Of a DNA stretch of 64,000 nt, positions 52,483 to 63,006 are shown in pieces. The DNA comes from PALSA-505 sp036502085 (GTDB lineage Bacteria > Actinomycetota > Actinomycetes > Streptosporangiales > Streptosporangiaceae): assembly GCA_036502085.1 (NCBI GenBank), contig DASXZD010000099.1, positions 3,733 through 67,732 on the forward strand. The letters run 5' to 3'. The notes beneath the pieces were generated by a model. That model was not told the origin of the DNA. It searched no databases and saw nothing but the letters and a program-made list of their open reading frames with translations. Positions within the stretch are counted from its first letter, which is position 1. Each line of letters begins with the position of its first letter. A program made the position numbers and the translations under genes.

Positions 52483-53427
52483 GTGGACTGGAGCCTGCTG
52501 GGCTGCGGGAGCGGGGGGCACGTCACCTATGCTCCGGACGAGCCTGCCCTGCGCCGCCGGATGACCGTCGGCACGCCTTCGGGGCAGGCGTGGCGCTGCC
52601 TGCGCTGCGGGACGTTCGTGCCCGGGCCGCCGGACGCCAGCGGCCCGGCGGCGGACGCGCCCGCCGTACGCCGCGGCAAGGAGGTGCGCAGCTCGCTCAT
52701 CCTGCGCATCTTCGCCGTCGAGCGGTTCTTGCGGGCGCTGGTGTTCGGCGCGGCCGCGTTCGGCGTGTGGCGGCTGAAGTACGCGCACGCCTCGCTGCAG
52801 CAAGCATTCAGCCATGACCTGCCCGACGTGCGCAGGCTCTACGTGGACCTCGGGTTCAACTTCGACCACTCCAAGCTCATCGGGCTGGTCCAGCACGCGC
52901 TGGAGCTCAACTCGCGCACGCTCGGCTACTTCGCGCTCGGCCTGGCCGCGTACGCGATCATCGAGATCATCGAAGGCGTCGGCCTCTGGCTGCTGCAGCG
53001 CTGGGGCGAGTACTTCGCGATGGTCGCCACCTCGGTCTTCCTGCCGTATGAGATCTACGACCTGGCCACCAAGATCACCGTGCTGCGGGTGCTGGCGTTC
53101 CTGGTCAACCTGGCCCTGGTGGTCTACCTGGTGTGCACCAAGCGGCTGCTCGGCGTGCGCGGCGGCCGGAAGGCGTACGAGGAACGGCTGCGGGAGGAGT
53201 CCGTCCTGGACGGCGAGGCGGAAGCCGCGCAACGCGAGGCGGCGGAGACCGAGGCAGAGGGGGACGCCACGCCACAGCAGGCTCAAGATCAAGATCTGGA
53301 TTCTGCCGAACGGTACGCGCCTGAGGAAGCCACTCCGGCCGGTCAGGCGGTGGCTGATCCCGGGCCACGGCACGCCCCGGACCAAGCCGCTCCGGCCGGC
53401 CATCCAGTCGCTGATCCCCGCGCCTAA
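52483..53427 (+). CDS. DUF2127 membrane protein
   Basis: A 314-aa protein. The N-terminus carries a CxxC (WRCLRCGTFVPGP) that may be half a zinc site. About four TM segments follow (LRALVFGAAAFGVWRL, LGYFALGLAAYAIIEIIEGVGLWLL, YFAMVATSVFLPYEIYDLA, VLAFLVNLALVVYLV), with DUF2127 features. The tail (about 235-314) is acidic and low-complexity with repeated PAGxxVADP. Function unknown. Converges on meaB. Confidence 0.8.
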   Translation: MDWSLLGCGSGGHVTYAPDEPALRRRMTVGTPSGQAWRCLRCGTFVPGPPDASGPAADAPAVRRGKEVRSSLILRIFAVERFLRALVFGAAAFGVWRLKYAHASLQQAFSHDLPDVRRLYVDLGFNFDHSKLIGLVQHALELNSRTLGYFALGLAAYAIIEIIEGVGLWLLQRWGEYFAMVATSVFLPYEIYDLATKITVLRVLAFLVNLALVVYLVCTKRLLGVRGGRKAYEERLREESVLDGEAEAAQREAAETEAEGDATPQQAQDQDLDSAERYAPEEATPAGQAVADPGPRHAPDQAAPAGHPVADPRA

Positions 53428-54516
53428 TCCGTCGCTGTGACCAGCGTGCCGATCAGCTGATCCGCGGCCGCGTAGGGGTCGAGCTTCCCGTCGGCGACCT
53501 GGCCCGCCACCTCGTCCAGCCCGCTGCCGTCCGGCAGCCGGCCCATCCGCTGGCGCAGCGCGGCCACGGCGAGCGCGGCGACCTCCTCCCTGGCCCGGGC
53601 CAGGCGCCGGCGCTCCCGCTCGCCGGTGTCGGCCAGCCACGACCAGTGAGCGTCAAGCCGGGCGGCGAGTTCGGCCACGCCCTCCCCGGTGGTGGCGACG
53701 GTGGCGACGATGGGCGGCTTCCACTGCGGCTCTTCGGCGGCCGGGGCGAGCGCGATCATGTTGCGCAGGTCGCGCACCGTCTGCTGGGCCTGCGGCCGGT
53801 CCGCCTTGTTGACCGCGAACACGTCGGCCACCTCCAGGATGCCGGCCTTCGCCGCCTGGACCGCGTCGCCCATGCCGGGCGCGACGAGCACGATCGTGCT
53901 GTCAGCCAGCGAGGCGATCTCCACCTCGGCCTGACCGACCCCGACGGTCTCGATCAAGATCAGGTCGAAGCCGGCCGCGTCCAGCACGCGGAGCGCCTGC
54001 GGGGTCGCGGCGGCCAGCCCGCCGAGCTGCCCCCGGCTGGCCATCGACCTGATGAATACGCTCGCGTCGGTCGCATGGTCCTGCATCCTGATCCGGTCGC
54101 CGAGCAGTGCGCCGCCGGTGAACGGGGAGCTCGGGTCGACGGCGAGCACGCCGATGCGCCGGTCTTGGCTGCGGTATTCCTTCACCAGGGCGCCGGTGAT
54201 CGTCGACTTGCCCACGCCCGGGGCGCCGGTCAGCCCGATCACCCGCGCGCTGCCGGTGGCCGGGGCCAGCGCCCGCATGATCTGCCGCAGCTCCGGCGCG
54301 CCGTCCTCGATCAGCGAGACCAGCCGGGCCAGCGCCCGCAGGTCGCCGGCCCTGGCCCGCTGGACCAGCCGGCCAGCGTCGCCGCCGGCCGACCGGGTGC
54401 TCCGGCCGGCTCGCGGTACGTCCGCGGCCGGCGGCGCGGCCGACAGGGCCGGCGGCGCGTACTCGGCTGACGGCGCGCCCGCGGCGGCTGACGGCGCGCC
54501 CGCGGAAGCCGGACCG

Positions 54517-54524
<8 letters not shown>
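53424..54524 (-). CDS. meaB: Methylmalonyl-CoA mutase-associated GTPase MeaB
   Basis: A 366-aa G3E GTPase that protects and reactivates B12-dependent methylmalonyl-CoA mutase. Walker A is GAPGVGKST (100-108), followed by VLAVDPSSPFTGGALLGDRIRM, IETVGVGQAEVEIA and the NKAD guanine motif. The first ~50 residues are Ala/Pro-rich. The start overlaps the thiolase stop by 8 bp. The nearby epimerase gene belongs to the same pathway; the mutase itself is not in the window. Confidence 0.95.
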
Positions 54525-55725
<1,201 letters not shown>

Positions 55726-55960
55726 CGCAAACCTCCGCTGCTGCCCGCCCGGGCCGATAACGCCGGGGACTCTGCCACGATACCGTCGCGGGGCGGCAGG
55801 CCTATGCCGTGGCGGGCTGGGGCTCGGCGAAGGCCGCATTCTGGCGTTCGAGCGCCTTGGCCACTCCGCTGCGCCAGCCCTCGGCTATGGATGCTGACAT
55901 GGAGTCGGGAGACATAATGCATAGCCAGGACAGCCGGGTGGCCTACCAAGGGAGGGACGG

Positions 55961-56413
55961 GTGCTGACCCGCATCGATCACGTCGGGATCGCCTGCCGCG
56001 ATCTGACGGAAAAGATCGCGTTCTACGAGTCCGCGTTCGGCCTGACCGTGGTGAGCCGCGAGGTGAACGAGGAGCAGGGCGTCCGCGAGGCGATGCTGCA
56101 CGTCGCCGACGGCCCCGGCGGCGCCTCCTACGTCCAGTTGCTCGAGCCGCTGGGCCCCGACACCCCCGTCGGGCGGTTCCTCGAGCGGCGCGGCGAGGGG
56201 CTGCATCACATCGGCTATGGCGTCGCGGATGTCCGCCAGGCCCTGGCCCTGCTGGGCGCGGAAGGCGTCCGGCTGATCGACGAGCGGCCGCGGCACGGCT
56301 CGATGGGCGCGGCCGTGGCGTTCCTGCATCCAGCCGGGATGGGCGGCGTGCTCACCGAGCTCGTCCAGGCCCGACCGATCCCGAATAACGGTGAAATAGC
56401 GCCCCAACAGTAG
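55961..56413 (+). CDS. mce: Methylmalonyl-CoA epimerase
   Basis: A 150-aa VOC-fold epimerase interconverting (R)- and (S)-methylmalonyl-CoA. It has TRIDHVGIACRDLTEKIAFYESAFGL with metal His7, VQLLEPLGPDTPVGRFLERRGEGLHHIGYGV with the second His, and LTELVQ with the Glu ligand. GTG start with GGGAGG upstream. Divergent from the thiolase gene. Confidence 0.95.
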   Translation: MLTRIDHVGIACRDLTEKIAFYESAFGLTVVSREVNEEQGVREAMLHVADGPGGASYVQLLEPLGPDTPVGRFLERRGEGLHHIGYGVADVRQALALLGAEGVRLIDERPRHGSMGAAVAFLHPAGMGGVLTELVQARPIPNNGEIAPQQ

Positions 56414-56653
56414 CTAATCGTCTTCAACAGCCTCATACGCACCTGAGCTGGATATTCAGGTGGAGGAACTCCGAAGGCGCAGCCAATCCGTCACGGACGG
56501 AGTACGCTGCCAAGGACCGGGCGGGTGGCTCACAGTGATCTGCATTCGCCGGGCGCAGGGCAGGCGGCAATGCCTCTTGGCCCGGCCTGCAGATCATGGA
56601 GCCAATCGCAGACGTTTCGCGTGCCCCTCTCATCTACCCCAGGATTAGGCGCC

Positions 56654-58123
56654 ATGCAGTCCGACATTGATGCCCAGCTCAGCAACTTCTTCGAAGACGC
56701 GTCACCGCGCGAGTTCGCCAAGGTGATGCGCGGGTACGACCCGCACCAGGTCGACGAGCATCTGAAGCAGGTCGACAACGAGGTGCGGCAGCATCGTGAG
56801 CAAGTACAGGCGTTGCAGCGGGAGCTCTCCGATGCGCACCGCCAGATTCAGGAGCAGGAGCGCCCGACCTACTCCGGTCTCGGCTCGCGGATCGAGCAGT
56901 TGCTCCGCCTCGCCGAGGAGCAGGCGACGGAGATCGTCCAGGAGGCGAGATCCAGCGCGAACGAGTTCCACGCCGCAGCCAAGGTAGACGCGGCCGAGGT
57001 CAGGGCATCGGCCGAGAACGAGGCCTCGGAGCTGCGGGCCACCGCCAAGCGGGAGACCGACGACCTGCGTTCCGGTGCGGAGCGCGAGGCCGACGCGATC
57101 ATGACCGCGGCCAGGCGCGAGGCCGACGAGCTCACCTCGACGACCGAGCGTGAGGTCAGCAAGCTGCGCTCCACGGCCGATCATGAGATCGCGGAGAAGC
57201 GGGCGGCGGTCGAGCGCGACATCGCCAAGCTGCGCACGTCCACCGAGCGCGAGGTCGCCCAGCTGAAGGCGTCGGCCAAGCGGGAGCGGGACGAGATCCT
57301 GACCACCTCCAAGCGCCAGTCGGACGAGATGCGCAGCCAAGCGCAGCGGATCCTGGAGGAGAGCGAGGCCCAGCGCACCCAGGCCGAGGCCGAGTTCGAG
57401 ATCCACCTGGCGTCCAAGCGCGAGGAGGCCGAGCGGCAGCAGGCCGAGCGGCTCGCCGCGGCCCAGGCCGCCACGCAGAAGCTGGTGACCGAGGCCGAGC
57501 AGCGCGCCTCCTCCGCCGAGCAGCGGGCGTCCAAGGCCAGCGCCCAGGCCGAGCAGACCCGCCGCGAGGCCGACCAGCACGCGCGGAACCTCGTCGGCAA
57601 CGCCAAGAAGAACGCCGACCAGATCGTCAGCCAGGCCAAGTCCCAGGCCAGCCAGTACCTGTCCGACTCCAAGGCCGACGCCGAGCGCAACCGGGCCGCG
57701 GCTCAGCGCCAGGTGGACGAGCTGACCAGGCAGAAGGACAGCATCACCAGCCACCTCACGCAGCTGCGCCAGCTGCTCGGCGGCCAGCTGCCCAGCATGG
57801 ACGAGGCCCTGGCCGCCCCCCCGGCCAAGGCAGGCATCGAGGCGGCGCCGGCCCAGCCGGTACCCGCGCAAGCGCCCGCCAAGCAGTTGTCCGGCCGGCA
57901 TGAGGGCCAGGCCGCCAGCCCTGCGGCCGCACCGGCGGGCCAGTCCGCGGCCCCGGCTCGCCCGCAGGGCAACGGGCCGTCGTCCGGCCAGGCGCCGTCC
58001 GGCGCGGCTCCGGCTGGGCAGCGTCCGCAGGCCAGGCAGCAAGGCGCCCCGCAGGGTGGCGCCAAGCAGCCGGTCGGCAGCAAGGCCGCCAAGGACAGCG
58101 GCGACGACTGGTGGACTGAGTAA
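56654..58123 (+). CDS. FilP/Scy-like coiled-coil cytoskeletal protein
   Basis: A 489-aa protein with a short DivIVA-like N-terminus (MQSDIDAQLSNFF...MRGYDPHQVDEHLKQVDNEVRQH) and a long coiled coil (about 50-395). At least nine consecutive 11-residue repeats of the type xxAxREADxLx are visible between about residues 120 and 230 (SGAEREADAIM, STTEREVSKLR, TSTEREVAQLK, ASAKRERDEIL). The tail (about 410-489) is Ala/Pro/Gln-rich. Streptomyces Scy and FilP, which organise polar growth at hyphal tips, share this build and lie next to the epimerase. ATG 56654 starts the conserved sequence. Confidence 0.85.
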   Translation: MQSDIDAQLSNFFEDASPREFAKVMRGYDPHQVDEHLKQVDNEVRQHREQVQALQRELSDAHRQIQEQERPTYSGLGSRIEQLLRLAEEQATEIVQEARSSANEFHAAAKVDAAEVRASAENEASELRATAKRETDDLRSGAEREADAIMTAARREADELTSTTEREVSKLRSTADHEIAEKRAAVERDIAKLRTSTEREVAQLKASAKRERDEILTTSKRQSDEMRSQAQRILEESEAQRTQAEAEFEIHLASKREEAERQQAERLAAAQAATQKLVTEAEQRASSAEQRASKASAQAEQTRREADQHARNLVGNAKKNADQIVSQAKSQASQYLSDSKADAERNRAAAQRQVDELTRQKDSITSHLTQLRQLLGGQLPSMDEALAAPPAKAGIEAAPAQPVPAQAPAKQLSGRHEGQAASPAAAPAGQSAAPARPQGNGPSSGQAPSGAAPAGQRPQARQQGAPQGGAKQPVGSKAAKDSGDDWWTE

Positions 58124-58138
58124 CCGCACGCGCTACAC

Positions 58139-58177
58139 CGAAGGGTCCCGGCAGGCACAGCCCGCCGGGACCCTTCG
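58139..58177. terminator. Strong bidirectional hairpin terminator
   Basis: CGAAGGGTCCCGGC (58139-58152) and GCCGGGACCCTTCG (58164-58177) form a perfect 14-bp stem with an 11-nt loop. It lies between the convergent filP/scy-like and aldehyde dehydrogenase genes. No T-tract follows, as is common in actinobacteria. Confidence 0.8.
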
Positions 58178-58203
58178 CTATGACGCCCTCGCCTGGTGCC
58201 GGA

Positions 58204-59715
58204 CTAGCGGTACCGGCGGCCGTGCAGCAGGGTGACCAGCTTGAGGATCTTGTCCAGGTCCTGGTCGGTGCGCGAGAACGAGGTCAGGTTCACCGGCGGG
58301 CTGAACCGCTGCCTGGTGATCGCCTTGGGCCGGGTGAACTCGCGCAGCCCGTCCGCACCGTGGATGCGGCCGAACCCGGACTCGCCCACGCCGCCGAACG
58401 GCAGCGACGGCACCCCGGCGAACGCCAGCGCCGCGTTGATCGACGTCATGCCGGTGCGCAGCGTGCGCGCCGCCGTGATGGCCCGCTTCCGGTTCTTGGT
58501 GAAGACCGAGGACCCGAGCCCGTAGCGGCTCGCGTTCGCCAGCCGGACGCCTTCGTCGAGGTCCTTTACCTGCGTCACGGTCACCGTCGGCCCGAACGTC
58601 TCCTCGGTCACCGCCCGGCTCTCCTCGGGGACGTCGGCGAGGATGATCGGCTCCACGTACGGCTCGCGGAAGCTGTCCAGGCCACCGGTCACCGGCCTGC
58701 CGTTCCTGGCCAGCGCGTCGGCCACGTGTCCCTCGATGACCTCCGCCTGCCCCGGCATGGTCATCGGCCCGTAGCTCGCTTCCCGGTCGTCGCCCGGCCT
58801 GATCGCGTCCACCCGGTCGCGCAGCTTCTCCAGGAACGTGTGGTACACCTCCGCCGCGACGTACACCCGCTCGATGCCGATGCAGGTCTGGCCGGCATTG
58901 GACATCGCGCCCCAGGCGGCCGCGTCCGCCGCCGCGTCCAGGTCCGCGTCGGTGTCCACCAGCATGGCGTCCTTGCCGCCGCATTCGGCCACGATCGGGG
59001 TGAGGTTCTGCGCCGCCGCGGCCATCACCTTGCGCGCCGTGGCGGCCGAGCCGGTGAAGGCAATCTTGTCGACGCCGCTGCTCGCCAGCGCCGCGCCGGT
59101 CTCGCCCTTCCCGGTGACCAGCTGCAGCACGGGCTGCTCGGGAATGACCTCGCTGAGCGAACTGACCAGCCAGCCGCCGACGGCCGGAGTGAACTCGCTC
59201 GGCTTAAAGATGACCGCGTTCCCGGCGGCCAGGGCGTAGGCGATCGATCCCATCGGGGTGAAGACCGGGTAGTTCCACGGCCCGATCACGGCGACCACGC
59301 CGAGCGGCTGATACTCGAGCGTGGATGCCTGGTTGAGGGAGACGAGCCCGCTGCGCACCCGCCGCGGCCCGAGCACCCGGGGCGCGTTCTTCGCCGCCCA
59401 GTCCAGGTGCGTGATGGCCAGCAGGATCTCCAGCTTGGCGTCGGCTACCGGCTTGCCCGTTTCTTCGTGCACGAGCTCGGCGAGCCGGGGCATGTACCTG
59501 GTCATGTGCGACTTCCAGGCGAGCAGCCGAAGCCGCCGTTCCTTCCAGCCCAGCCCGGCCCACCAGGGCGCCGCCTCCCTGGCCCGCTGCACCGCGGCTT
59601 CGACGTCGGCCGCGTCGCACAGCGGGAAGCTGGCGATAACCTCGGAGGTCGCCGGGTTGAGAGTGTCGAACGTGACCTCCGGCCTCGTTGTTGCCCTGGG
59701 AGCTGTCGTGACCAT
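58204..59715 (-). CDS. NAD(P)-dependent aldehyde (succinic semialdehyde-type) dehydrogenase
   Basis: A 503-aa ALDH. It has VIGPWNYPVFTPMG, FKPSEFTPAVGGW, KIAFTGSAATARKVMAAAA, VAECGGKDAMLVDTDADLDAAADAAAW and the catalytic cysteine in SNAGQTCIGIERVYV. ATG 59715 with GGTGAGG upstream. Substrate best left open; relatives are annotated as succinic-semialdehyde dehydrogenases. Divergent from the RibD-like gene. Confidence 0.9.
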   Translation of the reverse strand: MVTTAPRATTRPEVTFDTLNPATSEVIASFPLCDAADVEAAVQRAREAAPWWAGLGWKERRLRLLAWKSHMTRYMPRLAELVHEETGKPVADAKLEILLAITHLDWAAKNAPRVLGPRRVRSGLVSLNQASTLEYQPLGVVAVIGPWNYPVFTPMGSIAYALAAGNAVIFKPSEFTPAVGGWLVSSLSEVIPEQPVLQLVTGKGETGAALASSGVDKIAFTGSAATARKVMAAAAQNLTPIVAECGGKDAMLVDTDADLDAAADAAAWGAMSNAGQTCIGIERVYVAAEVYHTFLEKLRDRVDAIRPGDDREASYGPMTMPGQAEVIEGHVADALARNGRPVTGGLDSFREPYVEPIILADVPEESRAVTEETFGPTVTVTQVKDLDEGVRLANASRYGLGSSVFTKNRKRAITAARTLRTGMTSINAALAFAGVPSLPFGGVGESGFGRIHGADGLREFTRPKAITRQRFSPPVNLTSFSRTDQDLDKILKLVTLLHGRRYR

Positions 59716-59832
59716 TGCCCTCACCGCCGTAGCCGTAGCCGCTTCGAATCCCAAGTAAATCACCGGCCGGGCCGCGAAGATACCGTTCAGTAGCATTGCG
59801 TCCCGTCCGCCGCCGACCTGGAGTATCCGCCC

Positions 59833-60981
59833 GTGGCCGCACGTCCGTACCTGCTGGTCAGCTGCGCCATGTCGGTCGACGGGCACATCGATGACGCGGG
59901 CCCGGAGCGTCTCATCCTGTCCAGCGAGGCCGACTTCGACCGGGTGGACGAGGTCCGGGCCGACTGCGACGCGATCCTGGTCGGCGCGGCCACCATCCGC
60001 CGCGACGACCCCCGGCTGGTCATCCGCTCGGCCGCCCGCCGGGCGCGCCGCGCGGCGGCCGGCGCGGCGGAGGACCCGGTCAAGGTCACGATCACCGCGA
60101 CGGGCGACCTTGACCCACGAGCCAGGTTCTTCACCGCGGGCCGCTCGCCTCGGCTCGTCTACTGCGCCCGCCCCGCGCTGGCGCCGACGCGGGCGCGGCT
60201 GTCCGGGCTGGCTGAGGTGATCGATGCCGGGGACCCGCCATCACTCGTGCGGCTTCTCGACGACCTTGCCGAACGGGGAGTGGCCAGGCTCCTGCTCGAA
60301 GGCGGAGGCCGCCTCGCGACGGAGTTCCTCACCGCGGGCCTGGCCGACGAGCTGCACCTGGTGATCGCCCCGTTCTTCATCGGCGATCCGGCCGCGCCGC
60401 GGTTCGCCGGCCCGGGCCTTTACCCGAACGGCCCGGCCCGCCGCATGCGGCTCGCCGAAGTCCGTCGGCTAGCCGACGTGGTCCTGCTCCGCTACCTGCT
60501 CAGCCCCCAGGAGCCCGCCTCACCCGGGGGGGAGACGGACGACATGAGCTGGCTGCGTAAGACGATCGAGCTGGCCAGGCGCTGCCCGCCGTCCCTGACC
60601 GCCTTCTCGGTCGGGGCCGTCATCGTCGGTGCCGACGGCGCCCCGCTGGCCACCGGGTTCTCCCGGGAAACGGGCCCGCACGATCACGCGGAAGAGGCCG
60701 CGCTGGCCAAGCTGCCGCCCGGCGACCCGCGGCTCGCCGGAGCCACCATCTACAGCTCGCTGGAACCGTGCGGCGTCCGCGCCTCTCGCCCTCATCCGTG
60801 CGCCGAGCTGATCATCGCTGCGAACCTGCGCCGGGCGGTGTACGCCTGGCAGGAGCCGCCGCTGCTCGCGGCCGGCGGCGGCGCCCGGATGCTCCGCGCG
60901 GCCGGGATCAGCGTGACCCAGTGCCCCGAGCTGGCCGCCGAAGCAAGCGCGGTCAACGCGCACCTGACCGGACCCCCGTAG
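59833..60981 (+). CDS. RibD-like bifunctional protein with reductase before deaminase
   Basis: A 382-aa fusion. Residues about 5-222 are a RibD_C/DHFR-like reductase (YLLVSCAMSVDGHIDD, AILVGAATIRRDDPRL, RLLLEGGGRLATEFL). Residues about 237-380 are a cytidine-deaminase-like domain with zinc ligands His285 (HAEEA), Cys313 and Cys323 (EPCGVRASRPHPCAE). Canonical RibD has the opposite order, deaminase first. The activity would be the two early steps of riboflavin synthesis; other riboflavin genes are not adjacent, so a related pyrimidine substrate is possible. Confidence 0.82.
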   Translation: MAARPYLLVSCAMSVDGHIDDAGPERLILSSEADFDRVDEVRADCDAILVGAATIRRDDPRLVIRSAARRARRAAAGAAEDPVKVTITATGDLDPRARFFTAGRSPRLVYCARPALAPTRARLSGLAEVIDAGDPPSLVRLLDDLAERGVARLLLEGGGRLATEFLTAGLADELHLVIAPFFIGDPAAPRFAGPGLYPNGPARRMRLAEVRRLADVVLLRYLLSPQEPASPGGETDDMSWLRKTIELARRCPPSLTAFSVGAVIVGADGAPLATGFSRETGPHDHAEEAALAKLPPGDPRLAGATIYSSLEPCGVRASRPHPCAELIIAANLRRAVYAWQEPPLLAAGGGARMLRAAGISVTQCPELAAEASAVNAHLTGPP

Positions 60982-61026
60982 CCCGGCCTGCCCCGCCAGC
61001 ACGCGGCGCGAGACCTCTCTGCCTTA

Positions 61027-62274
61027 TCAGGGGTCGAGACAGACCAGGCCCCACGGCTGGTCGGCGACCCGCGTCATGACGAGGGTCGCCCGGCGTGACC
61101 CATCCAGCTTGAGCTGCCTGTGCAGCTGGTCGACGTCGCCGGCCAGCCCGCGGCGACGGATGTCGACCGCGCCAATGTCGAGCGCGCGCAGCCGGGCGGG
61201 CAGCCGCTTCTGGTTCCAGGGCGCCGAATCGATCACCCTGAGCATCCGGGCAAAGGGCGTTTCCGCGGGAACGTCGGCGGACAGGAACGCGATCTGCTCG
61301 TCGATCTGCCAGGCGCCGATGGTCAGCGCCAGATCGCGGACCAGGCCGGCCCGGGTGACCGCCGGGTTCGGATCGAACAGGTACTCCCCCGGCGCCCTGA
61401 CGTCCGCCCGTCCGGCATCCGTCGCCCCGGCCCCCGCCGCGCCAGCCTCCAGCCGCACCGGCCCGGGTCCGTTCCGGTCGGCGGCGAGCGTATGGCCGCC
61501 GGGCAGGATGGTCGCCCGGCGGGCCGCCGTGGCCAGCGCCGGAGACCAGGCGACCGCCTCCTTGAGCTCCCGGCCGACGGCGACGAACTCCAGCTCCCAG
61601 CCCGGCGGGATGAGCTCATGCGCAATGCCGGGCGCCGCCTTGATCCCCACCCGGCTGACCCGGCCGGCCAGGCTTGCGCACCAGGCGAGCGGCGGGTCGC
61701 TGTCCCCGGTGCGCAGCCGCCGCTGCCCGGTCCGCCGCGCGGGATCGATGAACACGGCTTGCACGCCGGCCAGATCGACGTCCCGGACGTCGCTCTCCGC
61801 GGTGCTGAGGCCCGCTGCCGCGCCGTACGTCTCTGCGTTCGCCCTGGCCATCTGCAGGTGCAGCGGATCACGGTCCACGGCGAGCGCCTGCTGGCCGGCC
61901 CCCAAGGCGATGAGGTCTCCGCCGATGCCGCAGCACAGGTCCGCCACCCGGGGCAGGCCGCGGTAGCGCTGCGCCCGGTGCCGGGCCACCGGCTCGGATG
62001 AGGCCTGCTCCAGGCCGGCCCGGGTGAAGTACATGTCCGCCGCCCGGGTGAACTTTGGCTCCGCCCGCAGCCGCAGCTCATGCTGGGCCAGCGCGTCCAC
62101 CACGAGATCCGCCGGGTACCTGGACCGCAGCTCGGCCGCCGCGCACAGCTCCGCGGCGGCACCCTGCGCGCCGCCGGAGGGAACGCCGCGCCGCCTGAGC
62201 CAGCCGAGCAGTTCCTGCCCTTGCGGAGTGAGCAAGGTCGCAAAGCGGTCTAGGGCCTCGCGGGTACCGGTCAT
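61027..62274 (-). CDS. Class I SAM methyltransferase with THUMP-like C-domain
   Basis: A 415-aa protein. The central Rossmann domain begins VADLCCGIGGDLIALG and has the acidic strand VDRDPLHLQMARANAE and FIDPARRTGQRR. The C-terminal THUMP-like part includes LPARLRALDIGAVDIRRRGLAGDVDQLHRQLKLDGSRRATLVMTRV. Family members are annotated as putative RNA methyltransferases; the substrate is unknown. Confidence 0.88.
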   Translation of the reverse strand: MTGTREALDRFATLLTPQGQELLGWLRRRGVPSGGAQGAAAELCAAAELRSRYPADLVVDALAQHELRLRAEPKFTRAADMYFTRAGLEQASSEPVARHRAQRYRGLPRVADLCCGIGGDLIALGAGQQALAVDRDPLHLQMARANAETYGAAAGLSTAESDVRDVDLAGVQAVFIDPARRTGQRRLRTGDSDPPLAWCASLAGRVSRVGIKAAPGIAHELIPPGWELEFVAVGRELKEAVAWSPALATAARRATILPGGHTLAADRNGPGPVRLEAGAAGAGATDAGRADVRAPGEYLFDPNPAVTRAGLVRDLALTIGAWQIDEQIAFLSADVPAETPFARMLRVIDSAPWNQKRLPARLRALDIGAVDIRRRGLAGDVDQLHRQLKLDGSRRATLVMTRVADQPWGLVCLDP

Positions 62275-62424
62275 GCCCTCTCAGCACGGTGTCATCTCGG
62301 CTGTGCCGTTATCTCGCTGTGCCGTCTCGACGGCGCGATCATCGGCCAGGTCGACACCATCTTGGCACGCGTCGTGCCCCGTGCGCCGTTCGCGTAGCGT
62401 GCTAGCTGGCCGCCATACGGGCCG

Positions 62425-62979
62425 ATGACGACGAGACGGCAGGGGTGCGATGCGGCGGTGTTCATCGGCTACCACGGCAAGGCCGGCACGCCCGGCTCAG
62501 TGCTGGCGCACACCATCCACGGCGGGGTGGTCGCCGACGTGCGCTGCGACGGCCGTTCGCTCGGCGAACTCGGCCTGAACACGGCGCTGGCGGCGCACCG
62601 CGGTGTGCCCGCGGTGCTGGTGTCAGGCGACGACACCGTGGCCGCGGAGGCGGTGCAGGTAGCGCCGGGCATGCACACGGTGGTGGTGAAGCGGGCGCTG
62701 GGCGGCCGGGCCGCGGCGCTGCTGCATCCGGACGAGGCCTGCGAGCGGATCGAGCAGGCGGTGCCCCGCGCGCTGGCCGATCGGGACGCCGTCCGGCCGC
62801 TGCGTTTCGACGGCCCGGTACAGCTGGAAGTGGACGTGCTCTTCCCGTCGATGACCGAACGCGCGCTGCTTATTCCTGGCGTCGAGCGCAAAGACGGCTG
62901 CACCCTGCGCTATGCCGCGCCCGACTTTCCGACGGCCTACCAAGTAACCCAGCTCATCACCATGCTCGGCGGCATCTGA
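62425..62979 (+). CDS. M55/DppA-type D-aminopeptidase, N-terminally truncated
   Basis: A 184-aa protein matching the C-terminal two-thirds of M55 D-aminopeptidase: CDAAVFIGYHGKAGTPGSVLAHTI, ADVRCDGRSLGELGLNTALAAHRGVPAVLVSGDD and GCTLRYAAPDFPTAYQVTQLITML. Full-length members (~270 aa) begin with a metal-binding SxDxEG strand and DSHG loop, both missing here. The upstream frame meets a TAG at 62395. Probably a truncated, inactive gene. Confidence 0.65.
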   Translation: MTTRRQGCDAAVFIGYHGKAGTPGSVLAHTIHGGVVADVRCDGRSLGELGLNTALAAHRGVPAVLVSGDDTVAAEAVQVAPGMHTVVVKRALGGRAAALLHPDEACERIEQAVPRALADRDAVRPLRFDGPVQLEVDVLFPSMTERALLIPGVERKDGCTLRYAAPDFPTAYQVTQLITMLGGI

Positions 62980-63006
62980 CCGCGAGGATAAACCAAAGGA
63001 ATCTGG

